Assembly: GCA_023055505.1 (NCBI GenBank)
Contig: JALIRH010000004.1
Span: forward strand, 52,271,115-52,335,114
Length of the DNA: 64,000 nt
Reading direction: 5' to 3'
Source of the DNA: Callipepla californica brunnescens
Lineage: Eukaryota; Chordata; Aves; Galliformes; Odontophoridae
Notes under the pieces: model-generated
The model's input: the letters and a program-made list of their open reading frames with translations, nothing else
What the model was told of the DNA's origin: nothing
Database searches by the model: none
Shown here: piece after piece, positions 8,990 to 19,100 of the stretch
Layout: the number at the start of each line of letters is the position of its first letter
Position numbering within the stretch: the first letter of the stretch is position 1
Program-made: the position numbers and the translations under genes

Positions 8990-10827
8990 TCACTTGAAGA
9001 AAAACCCGTACTTCAGCGGGTCCTCCTCTTCCAAAGTGAAGGTGGCCGTGCCAGTGTAAAAGGCTTCTCCTGAGACCTCCACCACGACAGCATTGTGGTC
9101 CCCGAACTTGGCTTCCTGAAGGACAGAGATGCGATGAGCGATGCACGAGGTTTGTGGGAAAGCAAGAACACTTCCCCAGCACTCCTCAACAGAGAGGAGC
9201 TCCAGCGCGGCCCACTTGCCTTCACTGCCTTCCCCGTGAACAAGGACCCCGTGGTGCTGCTCCGAAAGGTCCTGCTCTGGTTCAGCCGGATGAGTCCCTT
9301 ATGGTACTGCAGGGCAATGCGAGCTGTCACGCCTGAGCCTGTCGGGCTTCGGTCCACCTACGATCAGAAGAGAACACGAGCCAGCTCTACTATTCTTGTT
9401 TTAAAGCAGAATACTCCTCTCCTGAATTCTCTCTGCCTGGGGGAAGTGCTGCTAGCCTTGGGGTTTGGACAGCATCACAGATGGAAAGAATCATGGAATC
9501 GTTTAGGTTGGAAAAGACCTGCGGGATCATCAAGTCCGACCATACCATAAGCAGGTCTGAGGTACGAAGGGAAAGAGGTGGGCTTGGACTCAGCGATCCC
9601 TATGGGTCCCCTCCAATCAGGACATTTTGTGGTTCCAGGGTCCCACAGCAGCCCCTTCTGTACCTGCTCATCCGCAAACACACAGATGTTGGTGGTGGGC
9701 TCCTCACTGAAGGCGTCCTTCCCATCCGTCAGAATGGTGCCATAGATGAAAGCCAGGTCTTCGCTCTCGGGGTGATGCAGCTTGAACTGGGACAGCACAG
9801 AGAACGTGAGCAACAGGCGCAGCACTCGGGCCGCCAGCAGCAACCGCAGCACCTCCAGCCCGGGGCAACAAGGGGTCCCAGTCCCCATTACCCCACAGGG
9901 AAGGCTCGGGGCCCAACCTGCTCCTTCACCGCCTCCGTCACGGCGCTGGCTGCGCTGACGAGGTCTCTGGTCTCCGAGGAGCACACGTCCAGGCCCAGCT
10001 GCTCAGCGCTGAGAAAGGCATAGAATGTGCCACCGTAGCTGATGTCAACCACCACCTTGCCATGACCTGGGACGTCAACGGTGACATCTGAGCGGGGAAA
10101 GAGAGACAGCGGTGAGGAGGGGACGCAGCTGACACCACCCACGGGCTCCGCGAGCTCTCCCACCCCCAAACGCAGCACCCAACGCCGCATCCCATCTCTG
10201 GGGGATGCGATAACTGCAAAGAGCTCTGCCCGGCACCCCGGCACGCCACACCCGACCCCCACAGGATGCAGTACCACCCCCTCGGGCCCCACCGGTGGCG
10301 GCGGCGAAGGCGGGCACGCTGTGGAAGCGGACGGGGTTCCCGCTGCGGCGTCCATCCCAGGGCACGAAGGCGGTGACGGGGCCGCAGGGGCAGCGCAGGC
10401 GGACGGCGGTCTCGGGGCACTGCGGGGCCGCCACCAGCCCGAAGTCCAGGGCGAAGCGGCCCAGGGCCAGCACGGCGTGGCCGCACATGGCACTGTACCC
10501 GGAGCCGTGCAGGAAGAGCACCGCCAGGTCGGCCCCGTCGGCGGCCGCCCCGCCGCGCACCACCACGGCCCCGTACATGCCGCCGTGTCCCCGCGGCTCG
10601 TGCATCAGTGCCCGCCGCACGTGGTCCTGCGTGGCCGCCATGCTCCGCCGCAGCTCCAGCAGCGACAGCCCGGCCGCCGCCGCCTCTTCCATCGCCTCCA
10701 AGCGAGGGATGACACGCAGCGGTTCGCCTCCCGTGTGCATCTCCACGGTGTGCAGCGTCGGCTCCGTGAGCGAGCGGGGCGGCAGCCGACGGCACCCGGG
10801 GTCACCGCCACCGCCCGCAGCCGCCAT
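8990..10827 (-). CDS. L3HYPDH: L3HYPDH, trans-3-hydroxy-L-proline dehydratase
   Basis: A cytosolic enzyme of the proline racemase family that dehydrates trans-3-hydroxy-L-proline, a collagen IV breakdown product, to pyrroline-2-carboxylate. Five exons join in frame: 10827-10293, 10087-9918, 9786-9664, 9357-9220 and 9115-8990 (1092 nt, 363 residues; human 354). The first catalytic residue is Cys115 in AMCGHAVLALGRFALDFG. The second is Thr282 in DRSPTGSG, where true racemases have Cys; this replacement marks the dehydratase. Other landmarks are VEMHTGGEPLRV, VDVPGHGKVVVDISYGG and YTGTATFTLEEEDPLKYG. Intron 4 (9219-9116, 104 bp) has a GC donor (AAG/GCAAGT) and is the only splice that keeps frame. 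Intron 3 holds CR1 remnants. The gene is divergent from JKAMP. The N-terminal 20 residues are Gly/Pro-rich and weakly conserved. Confidence 0.96.
9484..9546 (-). repeat. CR1 remnant in L3HYPDH intron 3
   Basis: GAATCATGGAATCGTTTAGG followed by TTGGAAAAGACC is a reverse-oriented CR1 3' end, short and abutting a plus-oriented remnant on its right. Confidence 0.75.
9572..9642 (+). repeat. CR1 3'-end remnant in L3HYPDH intron 3
   Basis: TGGGTCCCCTCCAATCAGGA followed by a decayed tail TTTTGTGGTTCC marks a plus-oriented CR1 end. With the preceding copy it forms a back-to-back pair inside a 306-bp intron. Confidence 0.6.
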
Positions 10828-10859
10828 CTGCCGCGATCAGAGTGCGGGGAACAGCGGGG

Positions 10860-11830
10860 ACTCTGGCCACGCCCCCTGGCTGTAACCACGCCTCCTCTCT
10901 GTAACCACGCCCATGGCTGTAGCCACGCCCACGCTGTAGCCACGCCCCTGGATGGAACCACGCCCCCTGGCTGGAACCACGCTCACTGTCTGTAACCACG
11001 CTCGTTGCTGTAGCCACGCCCCCTGAGTGTTGCCACGCCCCCTGGCTGTAGCCACGCTCACTGCTGTAGCCACGCCCCCTGTGTGTAGCCAAGCCCCCTG
11101 AGTGTAGACACGCCCCCTGGCTGTAGCCACGCCCCCTGAGTGTAGCCACGCCCCCTGGCTGTAGCCACGCTCATTGCTGTAGCCACGCCCCCTGAGTGTA
11201 GCCACGCCTCTGGATGTAGCCATGCCCCCAGCTGTAGCCACGCCCCTTGAGCGTAACCACGCCCCCTGACTGTAACCACGCCCCCTGGCTGTAGCCACGC
11301 CTCTGTATATAGCCACGCCCCCGGCTGTAGCCACGCCCCTTGGATGCAGCCACGCTCATTGCTATAGCCAAGCCCCCTGAGTGTAGCCAAGCCCCTTGGC
11401 TGCAGTCTCTCATCTGCTTATAGCCACGCCCCCCAGGCTGTAACCACGCCCCCTGGCTGTAGCCACGCTCATTGCTGTAGCCACGCCCCCTGAGTGTAGC
11501 CACGCATCTGGATGTAGCCGTACCCCCAGCTGTAGCCACGCCCCTTGAGCGTAGCCACGCCCCCTGGCTGTAGCCACGTCCCTTGGATGCAGCCACGCTC
11601 ATTGCTATAGCCCCCCCCGAGTGTAGCCACGCCCCCTTTGCTGTAGCCACGCCCCTTGGCTGCCGTCTCTCCTCTGCTTATAGCCTCGCCCCCCGGCCGT
11701 AACCACGCCCCCTGGTTGTAACCACGCCTCTGTGTATAGCCACGCCCCCTGCTGTAGCCACGCCCCCTGGCTGTAGCCCCGTGTCTGTACATAGCCACGC
11801 CCACTGGCTGTAGCCCCGCCCCCCGGCGCG
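10860..11830. repeat. Minisatellite of ~19-bp CACGCC units
   Basis: About fifty diverged tandem copies of a roughly 19-bp unit, typical form TGTAGCCACGCCCCCTGGC, with variants ending in GAG, GGAT or CATTGC. I count about 32 intact CACGCC cores. On the opposite strand each core reads GGGCGTGG, the consensus for KLF/SP zinc fingers. A block of about 300 bp is duplicated inside the array (copies from 11169 and 11467). The repeat keeps several frames open for over 100 codons on the minus strand; the resulting GVATARGRGYSQGAW-like peptides are artefacts, not genes. Confidence 0.95.
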
Positions 11831-11860
11831 ATCTCCCGCCTTCCAGCCGGCGTGCCTCGC

Positions 11861-11906
11861 CCAATGGGGTGAGGCTCCGCCCTCCCGCCGGCAGAGGAAG
11901 TGACGC
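11861..11906 (+). promoter_or_regulatory. JKAMP: JKAMP core promoter: CCAAT box, GC boxes, ETS site
   Basis: In the 85 bp before the JKAMP start are a CCAAT box (11861-11865), CCGCCCTCCCGCC GC-box sequence (about 11877-11889) and AGGAAGTGACGC (11895-11906), an ETS/GABP-type core fused to a half CRE. There is no TATA box. This is the pattern of a housekeeping CpG-island promoter. Factor binding is inferred. Confidence 0.6.
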
Positions 11907-11944
11907 AGCGGAGGTTCCCGGAGCCGTGGGGCCGCGGTGCCGGG

Positions 11945-14900
11945 ATGGCGCGCTCCGGTACGCCGCGGGGCGGGGGGGGGCGGGGCGGCGGCGGGGGCGG
12001 AGCGGCGGTAACGGAGCTGCTCTCTCGCCGCAGTTGTTGACATCCAGCCCGCCTGCCTGGGGCTGTACTGCGGCAGGGCCGTCCTGGCGGTCAACGGCTC
12101 CGCGGAGCTGTACGGGGACTGCGGGGTAAGTGCGGCCCCGCCCGCTCCGGCCCGAGCGTGCCGGGAGGGGCTGGCGGCGGCAGGGCGTGCTTTCCGCAGG
12201 TGTGCCCCAGAGGTCAGCGAACCGACGACAACAAGATCTGCAGGGAGTGCGCGGGGGCCCCGGGCCGCTATGACTGGCTGTACCTCGGCTTCATGGCCAT
12301 GCTGCCCCTCGTGCTGCACTGGTTCTTCATCGAGTGGTATTCGGGCAAGAAGAGGTCGGTGCACCCCCTCCTTCCGTCGCGTTCGTTGAAGTCGTGTGAC
12401 CGTGAGCGGGAAGCAGTGCAGTACGGGATGCAATGAGCAGAGCAGTGCTTTGCTTTGGCCGCGGATATTGGCTCCTCATGTTTCCAGTTCATAGATTCGT
12501 AGCTGCATTAGGTTGGAAAGGACCTGCAGGATCATCTAACCCAACCGTGGGCTAAATTGAAAGTGCTGCCTGTGCCTCCCTGGGAGGCAGCTCCTGCCTG
12601 CTCCGTTCCTCCTTTAGGTGGCATACCTAAAGCTCCTTCCGATGGTTTGATGCTGTTTTATTCTCTCCATACTAAAGCAGGCATTAGAAGCCAGAATGAT
12701 TTCCAGTTATTTTAGATGCCGTATCATTCGTAGATTCATAGATACATTAGGTTGGAAAGGACCTACAAAGGTCATCTAGTCCCACCATCCTTTCCATTCA
12801 AGATATGGAAAATAAATTTTAACATTCAGCTTAAACTACTCAGTATTTCCTTATTCAAACAGCTTGTCCTAGCCTTGGTCACAGTAAATCATAACTGCAG
12901 AAGGTTCTGTCCTCTTTGGACTTATGCTTCACTGTCAGTATTTAGATTTACTTTGGTGGCAGCACAGGGGTAGTACATGTCTTTCTGTCCTGCAGTTCCA
13001 GTGCACTGCTGCAGCACATCACTGCCCTGCTTGAGTGCAGCATTGCAGCAGTTGTTACTCTGCTGGTGAGTGACCCCGCTGGCTCTCTGCACATCCGTTC
13101 CTGCGAGGTGAAGAAGCTTTCAGACTGGTATACGATGCTCTACAACCCAAGTCCTGATTACATCACTACGGTGCACTGCACTCATGAAGCAGTCTATCCC
13201 TTGTGAGTATCAGTCCTTCTGTACGTGTTTGTTTCGGGCTGTGCCTCTCCTCAGAGCTGTAGAACTCATTCGTGTATGCACAGCTTGGACCTGTGAGTAT
13301 CGAATCTCCTTATCATGTTCTGAGCTGTTCTTTGTCTCAAACACAGAACACCTTATGACTTTCTGAATTGGTGAGGATAAAGTCTCCGTTCCTGTATTTT
13401 CCTCTTGCTACATCCTCAGCATGCAGCAGGGAGATGTGCCTGATAAGTATTCCAGAGAGCATTTTTCCTTCTTGCCACCAAGGAATTACAGGATTGTAGG
13501 GGTTGGAAGGGACCTCCAGAGATTGTGAGTCCAACCCCCCTGCAAAGCAGGACAGAACCACCACAGGGTGGCATATTCTAGAATATTCCTCTGTGAAGCA
13601 TTGTAAGACTTAATTTTTTATTCCTGTTTGCTGCATCTTGACCATTTCCCATGGGAAGAATCACTCTGTTGTTTCGTGTCTGTGTATCCCCCTCCTGACA
13701 GCTGCACATCTGAGCTGACCTCAGCTCACACCAAACCTCCTGGTTCTGGGTTGAGTCTGCAGGACGAACAGGACTGGATGTTGTAAGGGATTTCTCTGCT
13801 CTTTGCAGGTACACGATCGTGTTTATATACTACGCCTTCTGCCTCGTGTTCATGATGCTGCTTCGACCTTTTCTGGTTAAGAAAATTGCCTGTGGCTTAG
13901 GAAAGTCCGATCGATTTAAGAGCATCTATGCAGCACTTTACTTCTTCCCAGTCCTCACCGTGCTCCAGGCAGTTGGAGGAGGCCTGCTCTGTGAGTCCTC
14001 TGCTCTTAACACTAAGAAACCTATCCGTAAGCACACTGACAAATGATGTGTGGCAGAGAGGGGAGGAGCACAACGCTTTTTGCTTCACAGTGAGGATATT
14101 GCTTAGGGTTTTTGTGAACGAGTTCCTTGTCAGTACCCCAACACAAAGCTTTGTCTTCTGCCTGTGCTGCTGGAGGCTGTCACTTGATCAAAACAGGCTT
14201 AGAGTGGGGTATGAGAGGAAGTCAATTCAGAGGGAGGACGCAGGCAATTTGAGAAGTGTATTTAAGCATAAGGAAGTTTGTGGAGCTCAGCTACTCGTTG
14301 GTTTAGCTCCAAGCGTACTTATCACAAAGAGGGGACGGTGTAACTGAAATCCCCACTTAGCCTGACTCCTTTTCTCTCTGCCTTCCTTTTCCAGCTAGTG
14401 GTTTATTTGTACAGGAACTGCACACAGAAATAATAGTGTCTGCTGCATTTGACAGAAGTTGAATTTGAAATCCTGGGGTGGAAACACGGAGTAGTTGTGG
14501 GTGGCTGATCCCTATTGCTGTAGGAGTGGGATGTGATGGTAGTAGGTGAGCTTAGTATACTCTGCAGCCATGGCTGTGTGGAAGAATCTCTGCTAAAATG
14601 TGTAACGTTGCTTTTTTTTCTTCCTGCTAAACTCACTGGTTAATGTTTGCCTTTAGATTACGCCTTCCCATACATCATACTGGTGTTGTCTCTGGTTACA
14701 CTGGCTGTGTACTTGTCTGCTTCTGAAGTGGAGGTAGGGAAACGTGTTTCATATATTGATACTTATGAAATACCTGAGGGATCAGGGACTACTCTCTCTT
14801 GGATTTTCTCAGTAGTGTGTTGTAAGTTTCTTCCTTTGACTCCTCTTGGCTGGAAGAGGTTACTGTGAGAGTTCCCTCTTGTGGTGTACTGAGAAACTAC

Positions 14901-15224
14901 CACGTGCTGGGAGGGCTTAAATCCAGAGGGCTTTATGCAGTGTGCCTGTGTGATGTGTCTTAATATCGTGTACGTCGTGCTAACAGAATATTGTGTGCTT
15001 TTCAGTCTTTCAAGGATCTTCTTGTCAGAAAGAAAAGGCTTGTTGTCCTCTTCAGCCACTGGTTGCTTCATGCCTATGGAATTATCTCCATTCCCAAACT
15101 GGACAAGCTGGAGCAGGACCTCCCGTTGCTTGCCTTGGTACCTGCACCTGCCATCTTCTACTTGATGACAGCAAAGTACACTGAGCCATCACGCATACTC
15201 TCAGAAGGTGGAAATGGACATTAA
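11945..15224 (+). CDS. JKAMP: JKAMP, JNK1/MAPK8-associated membrane protein
   Basis: A multipass ER membrane protein that binds MAPK8/JNK1 and prolongs its activity, and that links the ER-associated degradation machinery with the proteasome. Exons: 11945-11957, 12034-12125, 12200-12354, 12996-13202, 13809-13990, 14657-14733, 15006-15224 (945 nt, 314 residues; human 311). The N-terminus is Cys-rich (VVDIQPACLGLYCG, CGVCPRGQR, CRECAG). Membrane segments lie near 61-82, 97-118, 157-178, 191-238 (two) and 254-299 (two). Conserved blocks include YDWLYLGFMAMLPLVLHWFF, NPSPDYITTVHCTHEAVYPL and ACGLGKSDRFKSIYAALYFF, ending LSEGGNGH. The first exon codes for only four residues plus one base. Divergent from L3HYPDH, convergent with CCDC175. 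Confidence 0.97.
12490..12548 (-). repeat. CR1 remnant in JKAMP intron 3
   Basis: CATAGATTCGTAGCTGCATT then AGGTTGGAAAGGACCTGCAG is a clear reverse-oriented CR1 3' end. Confidence 0.85.
12729..12792 (-). repeat. CR1 remnant in JKAMP intron 3
   Basis: CGTAGATTCATAGATACATT then AGGTTGGAAAGGACCTACAA, nearly the same as the copy 240 bp to the left but closer to the form seen at 57715, so probably a separate insertion. Confidence 0.85.
13486..13564 (-). repeat. CR1 remnant in JKAMP intron 4
   Basis: ACAGGATTGTAGGGGTTGGA followed by AGGGACCTCCAGAGATTGTG and CCAACCCCCCTGC is a reverse-oriented CR1 end. Confidence 0.8.
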
Positions 15225-15545
15225 GGTTAAACAGGTTGAGTGCTTATTATGCATTTGGAAAGCTTTTGTTTTACCAGAAGTTGTCTGTGTGCAAGGCTTA
15301 CAGGAGAACCATTTCTGAATGAGACTGCGTAGTATTGGAAACCTTTGCTTAATGAGGAGTACAGTCTCTAGTGCAGATGAAAGGGAATTCTGTATTTATC
15401 ATTGTGAACCTGCATAAAAGCCTCAGACACATTCTGGTACACTATTTTGCTTGTATTTGTTTATTTTCTAATACAATATTTTAGGTGGCATTTGAAGAAA
15501 ACAAGACAGCCTGGTTTGGAACAAAATTTCAATGAGCAAGGCTTG

Positions 15546-15700
15546 AATAAAACACGGCATTGGTTTTCTCATCCCATGTCCTGGCTTCTGTCTTTCAAAA
15601 AATATCTGGAGCATTTCTTCAGTTGTTCTTTGCTGCATCTGATTGTGGGAGAAAGGAGAGGAAAGGTAGTGTGAGTGTTATGTATGCTGTTCCAAATAAA
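15546..15700 (+). terminator. JKAMP poly(A) signals
   Basis: Two AATAAA hexamers, 15546-15551 and 15695-15700, lie 320 and 470 bp past the JKAMP stop. Either gives a short 3' UTR. CCDC175 ends about 260 bp further on the other strand. Confidence 0.65.
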
Positions 15701-15963
15701 ATGCCATCTGCACACACAGAAACGTAATATATGCTCTGTAGGAAAGTGACAGGGCAGCAGGAGGCAGGAAAAGCCTTTTGCAGAGGTGTAGTGCTGAGAA
15801 CTGTATGTGTTTATGTACATTTATTTCTGTGTATGGCATGCCATTCAAGTGGAAGCAGGAGTAGAGATTGCCCACCAGTAGAATCCTAGACACCATTAAT
15901 GCACATTGGGACTACGTGGTTCATTACAGTGCTAGCTGTGACAGCAAGCTGGGGGCTGCCAGT

Positions 15964-15969
15964 TTTATT
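15964..15969 (-). terminator. CCDC175 poly(A) signal
   Basis: TTTATT on the plus strand reads AATAAA on the minus strand, about 220 bp past the CCDC175 stop at 16187. A second one is at 15825-15820. Which is used cannot be told from sequence. Confidence 0.5.
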
Positions 15970-16186
15970 TGTCCTTTGTGGAAATGCAAACACAGCATTC
16001 TGGAAAGATGAGTGATGCTCAGACTATTGTACAACGCCATTGCTGCTGTTATCACAAGCCTTTAAAAAGTGGAGACTGAAGATGCTCCTAACACCCCTGC
16101 TACTCCTGGTTGTAACAAACCAGCCCCAGCACTGAGCCTAAACCTGCAGGAGGGGGACCTAACACAGCTGCACTATGTGTGCTTTA

Positions 16187-19100
16187 TCACAGCATGAACG
16201 AACTGAGCAGAACTGTGGGACTGAAAACAATTGGGAAGGGAGAGTCGTGGTGTATCTGACCTTCATCATCCATTCGAGATTTTCTTTCACACAGGGAATG
16301 CAGTCCTTGCAGGCTCTGGTGCAGCCTGCTGTGAATGTCACCAATCTTCTCCTCTCGATGCTGAATTTTTCTCAGTAGGGCTGTCACCGTGGTCAGAATT
16401 TCCTGCTCGTTCTCCAGAAATTCCTGTAATGACATGTGGTAAAACTCCTTTTCTGTCCCTCAAAATTCTGCAGAGAAAGCCTTTTTTTGTCCTTTTCCCA
16501 CAGTAACAGCTCTGCAGGAGGACTTCTATTGATAACCCAACCCTTTCTTTAAAAACAGGAAAGTTTTCCTTTCTGATGGGATATTTTGTAAAAAAATAAA
16601 TAAGTTTTCTTACAGTCTGGTTTAATTCCCAATGAAAATGAAGGACATTCCCAACTGGAAAAATATGCCAAGGCTGATGATGTGAATGAAGGACAGCAAG
16701 AATGTTGGCAGATAAAGAGAGATGGAGGGGTTTAAGGTTGAGCAAAAGGATCAGTACCAAGGAAAGCATATATACCACTGAAAAACACAGGCTGAACACT
16801 GTGCCCCGAAATAAAAGAATGGCAGTGCCCTATTTGCAATATGAAATGTTATTTTTCATCACAAGTGAAGTACTTAGGCAAAACCATATGATACAGAGTC
16901 AAACTTCACCTTCTGAATCGAGCTGTCCTCTGACCATCTCTCCAGAAGAAGACCTACAACAGAGTCAACATGTAAACTATGGCAGGTTGATCTCTGAAGA
17001 AGAAACAAGGACTGAAAGATGTTCCTAAGCTTAACACTTGTAGTTTTGAAGTTATATAAGGTATACTGCGTTACCACGAAGCCCTGCCAGGTCATTCTGA
17101 ATTTTCACTGTGGCTGACTGGTGGCCTCCTGCTTCAGAATTCATTGCAAAGATTTCTTCCTTCATCCGGGCATTGTGCTGTCAGAAGAAAATAAACATCT
17201 GAATACTCCTCATGGTTTGTAGCTTTTCTAAGTAGCTTTCAAGCAACGTCAACATTCCTAAAGGTACCAGAAAGAAGAATCATAGAATCACAGCATGGTT
17301 TGGGTTGGAAGGGACCTTTCAGATCATGCAGTTCCAGCCCCGTGCTGTGGGCAGGGACACCTCCCTGCAGAGCAGGCTGCTCACAGCCCCATCCAGCCTG
17401 GCCTCAGTGCTTCCAGGGAGGGGGCATCCACAGCCTCACAGGGCAGCCTGCTCCACTGTCTCCACCCTCACAGCAAAGAATTGCTATCTAATATAGAAGA
17501 AGCAGGATCATAGGAATGGCTTAGGTTGGAAAGGACCTTAGAAATCATCAAACACCAACTCCCTCCCTGCTGCCGAGGGAAGCTGGAGTCCATGAGGATA
17601 AAATGCCCGTGAGGAGCTGTGGAGTAGCTGGTACCTAGCACCTGCAGTGCTAGCAGACACACATCCCCTGCCTGCAGCAGTGGAGCTCTCTGCTTGCAGG
17701 CACCATCAGTGCACAGAGCTGTATGCATATGGCTGTACAAATGTGGGTTCAGGTCTGGATGGTAGCCTGAAAGCACCTGGCAGTAAAACCACTTCTATGG
17801 TCCTTCTGATAGCCCAGAGCCTGAAAGGCGTACAGAGCATACCCAGAAGCACATATTCCAAACAGCACCAGCATCCTTGACATCTCACTCCCCTCTCAGC
17901 CTTCTTCAGGAAGGCCTTTTGCTACTAAATGCAGCAGATATGTGATAATATGCCTTAGGGAGATGCACAGCACTTGGATATTCCTCTTTGTTTCCCTCTA
18001 AAGAAAAGCCAGATTTACACGTCCCTTTAAAAGACAGCCCTGTGGTGTGCTGTTTGTTGCAGCATTCCCATGGCTAGCTCTGAAACCAGAAATGAACTGA
18101 TAACTTCATACTGAGAATGAGCTCCATTAAGCTTCAATGAACTCACTAATTTGAATCTGCAGTTCTCAGCGTTCACAATGTCAAGTTTTCTGTTGATCTC
18201 ATAGATGTCTCTCTCCAGCAACTTCATCCTCTCAGTGTGGTGCTTCAGCTGGCTGACTGCAGCATCACGCTTGATGCGCAATTGCTTCCGTAGCTCCAGC
18301 TGTAAATGACAAACTCTTCCCTGCTAGCTGATCTTTATACAGGAGATTTGTACTCAAATATTAAGTGAAAAGGGTTTTTTTACAGCGTGGCATCTTTAGT
18401 TCAATAATTTCACTGAGTCAGGCCAGGAAGGGGGAAGGAATAGAGAGCTATGCTCAGCAGCACAGAGGAAGGCACACCCTGAGCCCCAGCCGATCTTCCC
18501 CAACCCCATCCTCACAGTGCCTGTTAGAAAGTAGAGCTGGTGATGAAAATATTACAGAAGAAGCATGATTTAAGCTTTTACAATTTTCTCCTTGAGCATC
18601 CCAGTAGTCTTGATTGATTTCTGAATGGCTCTTTCGGTTTGTAACTCTTCATCTTTCTTTCCTACAAAGCAGAGAAAGGGTTTTTAAGGCAGTGTAATGA
18701 CTGAACTTTGAAGTCAAGCTGCTATAAAGAAAACTAGGTTCTGCCAGTCAGTGAGCTGTTTAACTCATCTGGCATTTAAAAATAACCATATTTATGCTAT
18801 AGCTGTGTCTATGGATTCTAGTGTCGCAAAGAGCTCAGTTTAAACTTGTTTCATAGTTCACCTGAGCTACAGGAAGACAAAGGGCTACAGCACACTGTTT
18901 TCAGAAATAGCAAAAGTCCTGCTACGTGGAGGAACTGCTTCACACTTACTTAAAAAGGATTTCCTCAGCTCTTCATGTTCTGCGTACTTCTCTTCTGCTT
19001 CCTTCTGGGCTTCTTCCAAAGTCAGCCTGCTCACATTTAACTTGTGTTCTATTTGAAGAAGATTTTCACTTGAAGTTTTGATGTCATCCTTTAATGAAAA

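Larger units (their letters stand above)
10830..11944. promoter_or_regulatory. Divergent L3HYPDH-JKAMP promoter interval
   Basis: The two start codons, 10827 (-) and 11945 (+), face away from each other 1.1 kb apart. The JKAMP side (11835-11944) holds unique CpG-rich promoter sequence; the L3HYPDH side has only about 35 unique bases before the minisatellite begins. A shared promoter is inferred from the head-to-head layout. Confidence 0.65.

Noticed and set aside
9214..9219. A normal GT donor for L3HYPDH exon 4 at 9215-9214
   Set aside because: It would add four bases and break the frame with exon 5, which must join in phase 0.
10605..11864. Long minus-strand open frames (up to 165 codons) in the L3HYPDH-JKAMP interval
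   Set aside because: They translate the minisatellite into repeated RGRGYSQGAWLQ-like peptides in several overlapping frames, which is expected from a tandem repeat without stop codons.
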